This document shows, one piece after another, positions 45,721-53,443 of a DNA stretch of 64,000 nucleotides (within the stretch, counting starts at the first letter, position 1; the number at the start of each line of letters is the position of its first letter). Source of the DNA: Arcanobacterium urinimassiliense (GTDB lineage: Bacteria > Actinomycetota > Actinomycetes > Actinomycetales > Actinomycetaceae); contig NZ_LT632435.1 in the NCBI RefSeq assembly GCF_900119495.1, forward strand, positions 946,736 to 1,010,735, given 5' to 3'. The notes below the pieces were generated by a model. That model was not told the DNA's origin, searched no databases, and was given only the letters and a program-made list of their open reading frames with translations. The translations under genes and the position numbers were made by a program.

Positions 45721-46329
45721 TTAAAGAACTTTGTCACGGAGGTGAGGTGGAATATGAGGTTCGATATGCAGAGTTTGGGCTGCTATCTGCTTAATGACGG
45801 AATTAGATAGTTCGGGCCGCCGCCGAATCAAGGCAATTAATCCGGTCAGCAGCATATAGAAAGTTTCTTCTACATATTCAATATCTACTTCGTGCTTACG
45901 TGCGTAATCACGCACCGTAGTTTGGGAAATATATTTTGCTACCCGAGCGGCGGTGCGGTCAGAAAATTTTAAGTATAGTTCGGCATTTGCACTAGCCGTT
46001 AAGCTGCTTGTAAAAGGACCATCTTCATTGACGATACGCCGCATTAATTTGGTGGCTTCGTCTAGCGCTCCATTAATATCGCCGGGTTGGCGTTTCTTAT
46101 TCCAATCTTGCAGTTCGGATAAGAACGCGTCGATTGTATGATCGAGTACTGCTTCTACTGCAGCATCTTTAGAAGGAAAATAATGGTAGAAAAGAGAACG
46201 GCTCACTCCGCAGCGCGAAGTTATAGAGGAAATAGTGGTCTCGGTGACGCCGCAGGAAATAATTTCCCCGCGGGTGGCTTCTAGTAGCATCCGGCGAGTA
46301 TCCTTGGATGCCGATACTTTTTTCTCCAC
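45721..46329 (-). CDS. TetR-family transcriptional regulator
   Basis: The 202-residue protein has an N-terminal TetR helix-turn-helix (about 10-60; TTISSITSRCGVSRSLFYHY and FPSKDAAVEAVL) and an all-helical ligand-binding part. The GTG start at 46329 is supported by AAGGAGGG six bases upstream. It is 37 bases before the DUF5692-like gene, and a palindrome covers its own -35 box, which suggests autoregulation and control of the membrane protein. The ligand is unknown. Confidence 0.9.
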   Translation of the reverse strand: MEKKVSASKDTRRMLLEATRGEIISCGVTETTISSITSRCGVSRSLFYHYFPSKDAAVEAVLDHTIDAFLSELQDWNKKRQPGDINGALDEATKLMRRIVNEDGPFTSSLTASANAELYLKFSDRTAARVAKYISQTTVRDYARKHEVDIEYVEETFYMLLTGLIALIRRRPELSNSVIKQIAAQTLHIEPHIPPHLRDKVL

Positions 46330-46349
46330 AGTTTTCCCTCCTTAGAATG

Positions 46350-46378
46350 AAAATAAAACGTAATTGACAATGCGTCAA
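46350..46378 (-). promoter_or_regulatory. Promoter and palindromic operator of the TetR unit
   Basis: On the minus strand TTGACG (46378-46373), a 17-base spacer and TATTTT (46355-46350) form a good promoter. The -35 box lies inside the inverted repeat TTGAC-N5-GTCAA (46364-46378), a likely TetR binding site that would block RNA polymerase. Confidence 0.65.
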
Positions 46379-46496
46379 CGATTGTGGGGAAAATCTTTCG
46401 ACACTTTAGGAAGGAATGTCAGGAAGCATTGCTAGTTAGGACAAAAGTCCTGAGAAGAATTCTAAATATTACTTACTGGTAAAGACATAAGAATAA

Positions 46497-46528
46497 CCTG
46501 GGCTCAGACGACACAGTCTGAGCCCAGG
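46497..46528 (-). terminator. Terminator after mihF
   Basis: CCTGGGCTCAGAC (46497-46509) pairs exactly with GTCTGAGCCCAGG (46516-46528). On the minus strand TTATTCTTATGTC follows. It separates mihF from the TetR gene. Confidence 0.8.
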
Positions 46529-46566
46529 TAACGGTTTAAAGCAAAATGTAGGAAGCTACGGAAAAA

Positions 46567-46878
46567 TTATCCGAACATTTCTACGAGCGCTTTGGCCTGA
46601 TTCGGCCCTAAACCAGCTACGCGGCGCGATTCGGAGATACCGACTTTAGCCATAATTGCTTCCGCTTTTGCTTGGCCGATTCCTGGCACCGACATTAACA
46701 GCGCCGAAACCTTCAATTTGCCAGCCACATCATCTTTCTTTCCGCGTGCGAGCACGTCGGAAACCTTAATATCGCCAGCTTTTAGTTGCTTCTTTAGTTC
46801 TGCACGCTCACGGCGTACTAAAGCTGCTTTCTCTAATGCAGCCTGCCGCTGTTCGGCGGTAAGAGTAGGCAGAGCCAT
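46567..46878 (-). CDS. mihF: Actinobacterial integration host factor mIHF
   Basis: mIHF is a nucleoid-associated DNA-bending protein of actinobacteria, unrelated to enterobacterial IHF. The 103-residue protein has a long N-terminal helix (about 6-32) and a helix-two-turn-helix region with SVPGIGQAKAEAIMAKVGI (about 63-81) and SRRVAGLGPNQAKALVEMF. A strong AGGAGG precedes the ATG by seven bases. It is monocistronic by the flanking terminator. Confidence 0.95.
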   Translation of the reverse strand: MALPTLTAEQRQAALEKAALVRRERAELKKQLKAGDIKVSDVLARGKKDDVAGKLKVSALLMSVPGIGQAKAEAIMAKVGISESRRVAGLGPNQAKALVEMFG

Positions 46879-47191
46879 GTAGCTTCCTCCTAAGTAGTTC
46901 CAATAGGTTCAACTTGGATATTACCCCTATAATGCGGAAAAATTCACTATTTTCCGAAAATTCTGCCATTTTGTTACGAAAATGCGTATTTCAGCAGTTA
47001 ATAATGCCTAAAATGCGCAAATTTGTAAGATTTTTTAGTCCAGAAACGGCGGAAATGAAAAATTTACAGCGCAAAATAACTACATCTGCATCGCAAAATA
47101 ACTAGGTATTTTCTGAAAAACGTAACTTATCTAGTGAAAATAAGAAAATAAGAATTTTACCGTTTTTCACCGATTTTTAGCGGAACGAGGA
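46879..47191. other. AT-rich intergenic region between nusB and mihF
   Basis: These 313 bases contain no credible gene. CGCAAAATAACTA occurs twice, at 47070-47082 and 47092-47104, a 22-base spacing. Several GAAAAT/ATTTTC pairs nearby could fold. It must hold the mihF promoter; TAATAT near 46920 on the minus strand is one weak -10 candidate. Confidence 0.4.
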
Positions 47192-47758
47192 TTAGGATTC
47201 CGGAACTTCTGGAGAAGCGGCGGAGATCTGCGCAGAATTTTCCGCGAGAGTATCTTCTACAAAAATTTCCGTATCTAATCCACTCAAATCAGCAATTGTA
47301 TTGCCAGCTCCGGCAGTTTCTCCGGCGTAGATATCGGCAATTTTATTTAGCACTCCCATATTAAAAGGCACAGCGGCGTCCGTAGAAAAATCTCGGGTCA
47401 AATTAGCAATTTCCGTAGCTACTACGGCGATTTCTCCATCTAAAAACATCAATTCAGCTGCGCCAATACGCAGTAAATTTCTATCTACGGTAGTCATGCG
47501 CGAAAGAGCCCAATTTGGAGAAGCCGCATCAATCATTGAGTCGATATTATCGGCCCATTCTCCATAGGCATTGACTATCGCTTGCCCATATTCCCCAATT
47601 GGCACTTGAGCAGTAGATAACTGCGTGCGCTGCGCCAGCAAATCCGTAATGGAATTTGCGGGGATGCCTTTTATATCGGCTTCGAATAGCACATCTAAGG
47701 CACGTTGGCGCTGCAACGAGCGCCCTTTGCGTTTCTTATTACGGCGTTTCTTATCCAC
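47192..47758 (-). CDS. nusB: Transcription antitermination factor NusB
   Basis: NusB joins the NusE (S10) antitermination complex on rRNA operons. The 188-residue protein has a basic start (KKRRNKKRKG), the RQRALDVLFEADIKG block (about 17-31), the SRMTTVDRNLLRIGAAELMF segment (about 85-104) and a C-terminal extension of about 35 acidic residues past the usual fold. The GTG start follows CGGAGAA, 20 bases after the efp stop, the usual efp-nusB order. Confidence 0.94.
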   Translation of the reverse strand: MDKKRRNKKRKGRSLQRQRALDVLFEADIKGIPANSITDLLAQRTQLSTAQVPIGEYGQAIVNAYGEWADNIDSMIDAASPNWALSRMTTVDRNLLRIGAAELMFLDGEIAVVATEIANLTRDFSTDAAVPFNMGVLNKIADIYAGETAGAGNTIADLSGLDTEIFVEDTLAENSAQISAASPEVPES

Positions 47759-47778
47759 TTCTCCGTATCGCTCTCCGT

Positions 47779-48336
47779 TTAAGCGCGGTTTATATATTCT
47801 CCAGTTCGCGTATCTACCTTGATCTTGGTGCCAGACTCAATAAAGAGCGGTACCTGAATATCATATCCAGTTTCCAAAGTAGCAGGCTTCGTACCGGCAT
47901 TCGAGCGGTCGCCTTGCAGACCTGGTTCCGTATGGGTAATTTCCAAAATTACCGAGGCTGGCAACTCTACGAAGAGCACCGTGCCCTCATGCATAGCGAC
48001 GATTACATCTTGATTTTCGAGCAAGAATTTCTTGCTATCCCCGAGGATGCTGGCAGAAATCGGCAGCTGCTCGTAGGTCTCGCCGTCCATGAAAATAAAA
48101 TCTTCGCCGTCATTGTACAGGTACTGCATATCGCGACGATCTACCGTAGCAGTTTCTACTTTTACACCGGCGTTAAAAGTCTTATCGATATTTTTATTGG
48201 TGAGTACATTCTTTAATTTAGTGCGCACAAAAGCAGGGCCTTTACCCGGTTTTACATGCTGGAACTCCACAACCTGCCAAAGCTGATTATCAATCTTTAG
48301 CACCATTCCGTTTTTTAAATCATTGGTGGTAGCCAT
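47779..48336 (-). CDS. efp: Translation elongation factor P
   Basis: EF-P relieves ribosome stalling at polyproline stretches. The 185 residues form three beta-barrel domains. The exposed loop in domain I reads [11 protein letters not shown] (about 29-39) with Lys at the tip (about 32), and domain III carries the [16 protein letters not shown] signature (about 140-155). GAGGA precedes the ATG. Confidence 0.97.
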   Translation of the reverse strand: MATTNDLKNGMVLKIDNQLWQVVEFQHVKPGKGPAFVRTKLKNVLTNKNIDKTFNAGVKVETATVDRRDMQYLYNDGEDFIFMDGETYEQLPISASILGDSKKFLLENQDVIVAMHEGTVLFVELPASVILEITHTEPGLQGDRSNAGTKPATLETGYDIQVPLFIESGTKIKVDTRTGEYINRA

Positions 48337-48476
48337 GCAATCCTCACTTAAATGAACTCTTAACTAATAAAACAACGCTATTAGGATAGCTGATAGCACG
48401 CCTTGATAGGGCATGATTTAAAGAACTGAGTGCTGATTAACTTCTTTTTATTTTGGTATGCCCCATCGGAGAAGAA

Positions 48477-49070
48477 TCAGATTTCTTCGTTCTTTTCTAA
48501 CTGCAACTGCTGCCAAATTTGCGCTGCGGCTGTTTCGGGAGTGGTATTGCTGGTATCAAAACTAAAAGTCGCAATTTCTTGATAGAAATTTTGCCGTTCT
48601 TCATAGAGCCGGCGCAGTTCCCGCCGCAGTAGGATAAAGGAACTACGCTGGCCAATTAATTCTTTTCGCACCACTAGTTTACTGAGATTTGCCGTCAAAT
48701 TAATTACCGTAAAATCGCCGCTGCCCAAGGTATCCACTAATTTTTGGCGTTTTTCAGCCAGAATTTTCTCTAGCTTTGCAGTGGTTTTACTGTTGCTATC
48801 AGTTCCGAGGGGGAAAAATATTCCCGCAGGAAGTGCAATGACTAAGGAAATATCGGACGGAGGAAGATCAGCTTGTAGCGCTTCCCATATTTCCAGCTGT
48901 GCTAACTGCAATTTCCCTGCTTCCCCGGTCAATATCATCTCTGCAGCATCTAATCCCCACTCAGCCACTAACTGATCAATATCTGCGGCTTGTATCCCGT
49001 ATTTCTGTAGCGAATATGCTAAGGCTGATTTTCCCGTCCCCGGAGCTCCAATTAAAATAATTTTTTTCAT
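48477..49070 (-). CDS. Shikimate-kinase-like P-loop protein, substrate site degenerate
   Basis: The 197-residue protein has a clear P-loop GAPGTGKSALAY (about 8-19) and an Asp pair in AADIDQLV that aligns with shikimate kinase. A late RRLYEERQNFYQEIATFSFDT stretch also fits that family. The shikimate-binding GGG loop is replaced by LPAGIFFPLG, the Arg of the EF-R-E motif is missing, and no lid Arg-Pro motif is seen. It overlaps aroKB by four bases (ATGA) and sits where aroQ (dehydroquinase) lies in mycobacteria. It is probably a diverged kinase with another role; function unknown. Confidence 0.7.
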   Translation of the reverse strand: MKKIILIGAPGTGKSALAYSLQKYGIQAADIDQLVAEWGLDAAEMILTGEAGKLQLAQLEIWEALQADLPPSDISLVIALPAGIFFPLGTDSNSKTTAKLEKILAEKRQKLVDTLGSGDFTVINLTANLSKLVVRKELIGQRSSFILLRRELRRLYEERQNFYQEIATFSFDTSNTTPETAAAQIWQQLQLEKNEEI

Positions 49071-50644
49071 GCGATTCCAATGGCTTGAAAAGCTCCATCT
49101 AGGAGAGCTGAATCTGGATTTTCCAATATACGCGGCTTCCCAATATCTCCTAAAACTACGAAACGCAGCTGTTGGTGCCGCACTTTTTTATCAACTTGCA
49201 TAAAACTAAGCAGTTCTTCTTTTCTCGCTCCTTTATACGAGACTGGAAGACCTACGGCGGCAAAAGCATCGCGATGCAATTCGGTAAAACCGGAAGGAGC
49301 TATGCCACTCAATTCTGCTAAAGCGGCAGCGAATACACATCCGATAGCTACTGCTTCTCCGTGCCGACAGTTATAAGAAGTAGCTTTCTCTAGAGCATGG
49401 GCGAGGGTATGACCATAGTTAAGCACTATTCGCCCTCCTTTTTCTTGCAGGTCAGCATCTACAATTTGCAGTTTTACTTTTATTGCTGCTCCCACCATCT
49501 CAGCTAAAGCAGGCGATGTAGAAGTGAAAAGATTAGTGCCATGTGCAGCCAACAACTCGAGAATATGCCTATCGGCAATAAATCCGCATTTAATTATTTC
49601 TCCCATTCCGGATTTCCACTCGGCATGGGGCAAAGAATCCAGCGTGGCTAAATCACAGTAGACTCTGCGTGGATTAGTAAAACTACCGACTAGGTTTTTT
49701 CCGCTTTCGGTATTGATAGCAGTTTTTCCCCCGATAGCGGCGTCTACCATTCCCAACAAGGTAGTGGGCACGTTGATATTTGCTACTCCGCGGAGCCAAG
49801 TAGCAGCGAAGAAACCTCCTAAATCGGTAACGCTTCCACCTCCTAGCGAAATCACTACTCCATCTCGGCCGAGATGATTACTTCCTGCTAGCTCCCAGCC
49901 TTGTAAAAGAGTGGAAATATCTTTTGCTGCTTCCCCGCGCGGAACTTCCCAGAGGGCGGTGGGCTGTGCTCCTACGAGTAAAGCTTCGCGAATTCTTTCG
50001 GCAGACCGGGCAGTATCGGGAGAATGTACCACTAATGCGGCGGCATACTTTTGCCCGTGGGCGGTAATTTGCGCTTGCAGATTTCTGCCGATTATCACTT
50101 CATAGGGATTTACCCCCGCAGAGCTGAGTACTTGCTGAGGACTCTGGAGAGTTTCCAAGACTTTTTCTACTACAAAAGCAGCTGGGCGGGAATCAGAAAA
50201 AAATGTGCAAGTAGCTAAATCGCGGTAATACTGCATGCGTTCGCGGCGCAATTTCTGCATTTCAGCTTCCGCATTAGTAGTGAAAATAGGGCGCGGAGTG
50301 CGCGATTTTTGCACGCGTGCTGCGAGCACTTGGTCAGCGGCATCAATTAAAAATACCCGTTGCCCTTGTAAAGCGGCGCGGGTATCGGGATTTAGTATGG
50401 CACCTCCCCCGAGAGAAAGTATCCCGCTAAAATCGGTGAGTGCAGAAATAATCGCCTGGGATTCGATACGGCGAAATTCTTTTTCTCCCGCCGTCGCAAA
50501 AATTTCGGCAATGCTGCGGCCAGTTTTTTCTCTAACCAAAGTATCGGAATCACGGAAAGCTACTCCGAGCCGGCGAGCCACCAGCCGCCCTACAGTAGAT
50601 TTACCGGCTCCCGGCATACCGATAAAAATAACTTTTGGCTGCAT
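49067..50644 (-). CDS. aroKB: Fused shikimate kinase / 3-dehydroquinate synthase
   Basis: One 525-residue chain carries two shikimate-pathway enzymes. Residues about 1-165 are shikimate kinase: GMPGAGKSTVGR (about 8-19), the Asp in FRDSDTLV (about 31-38), EKEFRRIES (about 54-62), LSLGGGAI (about 76-83) and the lid SRTPRPIF. Residues about 180-525 are AroB: SLGGGSVTDLGGFFAATWLR (about 262-281), GMGEIIKCG, and the zinc ligands in NYGHTLAHALE and RHGEAVAIG. Both sites look intact. It lies 2 bases after aroC. AroK and AroB are usually separate genes. Confidence 0.93.
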   Translation of the reverse strand: MQPKVIFIGMPGAGKSTVGRLVARRLGVAFRDSDTLVREKTGRSIAEIFATAGEKEFRRIESQAIISALTDFSGILSLGGGAILNPDTRAALQGQRVFLIDAADQVLAARVQKSRTPRPIFTTNAEAEMQKLRRERMQYYRDLATCTFFSDSRPAAFVVEKVLETLQSPQQVLSSAGVNPYEVIIGRNLQAQITAHGQKYAAALVVHSPDTARSAERIREALLVGAQPTALWEVPRGEAAKDISTLLQGWELAGSNHLGRDGVVISLGGGSVTDLGGFFAATWLRGVANINVPTTLLGMVDAAIGGKTAINTESGKNLVGSFTNPRRVYCDLATLDSLPHAEWKSGMGEIIKCGFIADRHILELLAAHGTNLFTSTSPALAEMVGAAIKVKLQIVDADLQEKGGRIVLNYGHTLAHALEKATSYNCRHGEAVAIGCVFAAALAELSGIAPSGFTELHRDAFAAVGLPVSYKGARKEELLSFMQVDKKVRHQQLRFVVLGDIGKPRILENPDSALLDGAFQAIGIA

Positions 50645-50645
50645 C

Positions 50646-51857
50646 TTATTTTCTTTCCGGAGGGATAGCGGCCTGGAAATTCGCTAAATTACGGCGTACT
50701 TCCGCGAGACTATCTCCCCCAAATTTTTCGACCATAGCTTCGGCCAGCACGAGAGCTAGCATCGCCTCTCCGATTATACTTCCGGGTACTATGGCAGTGG
50801 TATCGGAACGTTGATGAATAGCCTCTGCTTCGGCTCCAGTGCTGATATCGATAGTGCGCAGAGCCCGAGGTACAGTAGAAATAGGCTTAAAGGCGATTCG
50901 CACTACCAAAGTAGCTCCATTCGATATACCGCCTTCAATGCCGCCGGCATTATTCGTAAGCCGCTCTAGGTGATTTGCTTTCCTGATTATTTCATCGTGG
51001 GCGTTAGTTCCATATTGGGCAGCTGCTGCAAATCCAGCGCCTATTTCCACCCCTTTTACAGCCGGTATAGACATCATCGCTCCAGCTACTTTGGCGTCTA
51101 ATCTATTGGCTGGTACCGCATAGGTGCCTAATCCGGTGGGAACTCCCTCGGCAATTATTTCTGCTATGCCTCCCACAGTATCGCCACTTTTTTGGGCTTT
51201 ATCTATTTCCGCGCAAAAAAGCTTTTCCGTCTTTTGATCGAGAGTACGCACCGGAGAAGCATCTAAGGCGGGGATATCTGCCGCGGTAGCAGTCCGATAA
51301 TTTTCCGCTGCTACTTTACCTACTCGCACTATCTGCGAAGTAATTTTTATGCCGGCTGCCTGCTCTAAAAAACTAGCGGTTAAAGATCCGAGTACCACTC
51401 GTGCTGCTGTTTCGCGCGCAGAAGCTCGCTCAAGTACGGGGCGTATATCCGTAAAACCATATTTATTCATTCCCGCTAAATCAGCATGCCCGGGGCGTGG
51501 GCACGTCAACGGTTTTCCCCGCGGAAGTTCCCGTGCATCTCCGCGGCCATTTTCTAACTCTAAATCGGAAGTAGAAATAGGCTGCGGATTCATAACGGTT
51601 TTCCATTTTTCCCATTCGGGATTGCAGATTTCGATAGCGATAGGAGATCCAATACTCTGCCCCTGTATGAGGCCGCTTAAAATTTTTATTTCATCCTTTT
51701 CAAATTTTTGCCGGCTTCCCCGCCCGTAGCCGACTCTCCGGCGGTATAACGCATTTTTAATATCGTGCTCCGAAATTTCTACTCCGGCGGGCATTCCTTC
51801 TAAAAGTGCTATTAAAGATTGCCCGTGCGATTCTCCTGCCGTACTCCAACGCATCAT
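50646..51857 (-). CDS. aroC: Chorismate synthase
   Basis: AroC forms chorismate from EPSP using reduced FMN. The 403-residue protein begins MRWSTAGESHGQSL, with RRVGYGRGSRQKFEKDEI (about 40-57), a PRPGHADLAGMNKYG block (about 115-129) and the C-terminal RSDTTAIVPGS (about 340-350). Two adjacent ATG codons exist (51857, 51854); the second gives the more usual N-terminus. It precedes aroKB in the same operon. Confidence 0.97.
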   Translation of the reverse strand: MMRWSTAGESHGQSLIALLEGMPAGVEISEHDIKNALYRRRVGYGRGSRQKFEKDEIKILSGLIQGQSIGSPIAIEICNPEWEKWKTVMNPQPISTSDLELENGRGDARELPRGKPLTCPRPGHADLAGMNKYGFTDIRPVLERASARETAARVVLGSLTASFLEQAAGIKITSQIVRVGKVAAENYRTATAADIPALDASPVRTLDQKTEKLFCAEIDKAQKSGDTVGGIAEIIAEGVPTGLGTYAVPANRLDAKVAGAMMSIPAVKGVEIGAGFAAAAQYGTNAHDEIIRKANHLERLTNNAGGIEGGISNGATLVVRIAFKPISTVPRALRTIDISTGAEAEAIHQRSDTTAIVPGSIIGEAMLALVLAEAMVEKFGGDSLAEVRRNLANFQAAIPPERK

Positions 51858-51914
51858 ACTTCCATAATGCCATGCGCCAATAAAAAATTCTGCCTAGATA
51901 GCTCTGCTAAATAT

Positions 51915-52547
51915 CTAAACTAATGCCAGAGCACAGAACCAGCCAGTAAAAATAGCGGGCCCGAGCGCAAAAGAATTTTCGGAAGCTTTTGGTAAAGAAG
52001 CTCTGTAGCGTTGATAGCAAATTTTACTAATTGCCAAGCCAGCGGCGGCTGCGAAAGTGTAAAACATCGTATAAAAAGCGGCAGTAGGTGCGTAGAGAAA
52101 GCTAAAAGTACTGGTGGCTGCCAACAGTGGCACATCGCCTTTTCCTAACCCGCCACAGTTGGAGAGAAAGGTAAAAATGACCTGAAGAGAACTCAAAATA
52201 AGCATTGCAAGGGCGAGTTGTAAGGGTGAAAATATATTTTTCTTCCAGCCAATTCCACCGCTGAGCACCAGGGTGAAAATAGCTATATAAGTCCAAATGC
52301 GCAGTAAATATCCGCGGCGATAATCGATATAGGCATTTATGCCGCAGGGAATCCCGAAAGCTAGGGAGCTACTAAGCCAGAATAAAGAAAAATTTTTCCC
52401 CCAGCTGAGCAATAAAATAATTCCGCCGAGCACGCTGATAAGCAGAAAAAATTGGCTGGTATTTAGGCAACTCAGAGTTAAATTATAAGTAGCAGTAGCG
52501 GCAATATGCGGAATTTTTTTCTGGCGTATATCGTGCATAGAGTGCAT
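51915..52547 (-). CDS. Prepilin peptidase, A24 family
   Basis: Prepilin peptidases cut and sometimes methylate type IV pilin-like precursors. The 210-residue protein has about six membrane helices. Its two catalytic Asp residues are in NAYIDYRRGYLLRIW (about 76) and GLGKGDVPLL (about 138). A late FALGPAIFTGWF stretch also fits the family. No N-terminal methylase domain is present. It lies between aroE and aroC, a position also seen in mycobacteria. No pilin or assembly genes are in the window. The ATG has TATACT six bases before it and no ribosome site. Confidence 0.85.
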   Translation of the reverse strand: MHSMHDIRQKKIPHIAATATYNLTLSCLNTSQFFLLISVLGGIILLLSWGKNFSLFWLSSSLAFGIPCGINAYIDYRRGYLLRIWTYIAIFTLVLSGGIGWKKNIFSPLQLALAMLILSSLQVIFTFLSNCGGLGKGDVPLLAATSTFSFLYAPTAAFYTMFYTFAAAAGLAISKICYQRYRASLPKASENSFALGPAIFTGWFCALALV

Positions 52548-52559
52548 AGCGTAAGTATA
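52548..52559 (-). promoter_or_regulatory. Likely leaderless -10 element of the prepilin peptidase gene
   Basis: On the minus strand TATACT (52559-52554) is followed by TACGCT and the ATG at 52547. This is close to the ideal TATAAT. No clear -35 box is seen. Confidence 0.5.
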
Positions 52560-52633
52560 AAAATTTGCCGGCGCAAAAATCGCTACCGAAATTAACTGTG
52601 GAAAATATAGGCGTTTGTGGTGGCTGTAGACAT

Positions 52634-53434
52634 CTAAAGTATTTGCCGCATTTGCTCTACATCCGGATCTTTACCAGTAAAAAGTCGCATTTGCAGAATA
52701 GCTTGATGTAAAAGCATTAATTTGCCAGGTATTACATTCCCGCCTGCCGCTTGCCATGCCGTCACTAAGCGACTCGGATAAGGATCGTAGGCCACATCTA
52801 ATAAAAATTTTCCCGTTAAATCAGTGCCAATAATTTGCGCGGCAATTTCGTCAGCCACCCCTGCCGGCAAAGTAGAAATAAGTAAATCAGTATTTTGGAT
52901 ACGCTTCGGTGCAGCCGCTAACAAATGCGTAGATAGAGAAACTCCCAGATTATGTGCAGTTGTAAATACCGTTCTCGGCCCAGCTAGCCGGCGAGCACAG
53001 ACTTCAATCTTCGCCACTTCTAACTGCGCTAAAGCTGCTAATGCCGAAGAGGCTGTAGCGCCAGAACCGAGTATAAGCGCTTTTTTATAGCTACGATTGG
53101 GTGCGATTTCCGTGATCGCATTTACGATTCCCCCGATATCGGTATTAAATCCGATAAACATCTGGCTTTTTCCCAGGGGTTGGCAAATAAGAGTATTTAC
53201 TACCTGCACTTTTTGTGCCAAATCATCAGCCATATCCGCGCAGTTAAAGGCTTCCCGTTTCAGCGGCATAGTGACGGCGAAACCATCCCACTTTGTACCT
53301 GCTTTTTCTAAGAAATCGGCTAATTCTCCGGCCGAAACTTTTATTTTAGAAAAATCGCTAATTCCCGCGCCCGCCGCATATAGACGCGGAGAGAGAGAAT
53401 GCGCTATGGGATCGCCCAGTACGGCTCCGCGCAT
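52634..53434 (-). CDS. aroE: Shikimate dehydrogenase
   Basis: AroE reduces 3-dehydroshikimate with NADPH. The 266-residue protein has LGDPIAHSLSPRLY (about 6-19), catalytic Lys in VTMPLKREAF (about 57-66), NTDIGGIV (about 100-107) and a Rossmann segment LILGSGATASSALAAL (about 122-137). It lies just after mltG. With aroC and aroKB it supplies most of the second half of the shikimate pathway; aroA and the dehydroquinase are not in the window. Confidence 0.94.
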   Translation of the reverse strand: MRGAVLGDPIAHSLSPRLYAAGAGISDFSKIKVSAGELADFLEKAGTKWDGFAVTMPLKREAFNCADMADDLAQKVQVVNTLICQPLGKSQMFIGFNTDIGGIVNAITEIAPNRSYKKALILGSGATASSALAALAQLEVAKIEVCARRLAGPRTVFTTAHNLGVSLSTHLLAAAPKRIQNTDLLISTLPAGVADEIAAQIIGTDLTGKFLLDVAYDPYPSRLVTAWQAAGGNVIPGKLMLLHQAILQMRLFTGKDPDVEQMRQIL

Positions 53435-53443
53435 ATTTCCTAC

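Noticed and set aside
47656-48216. 186-residue open frame on the + strand across efp and nusB
   Set aside because: Both efp and nusB are clear on the other strand, and the frame crosses their junction.
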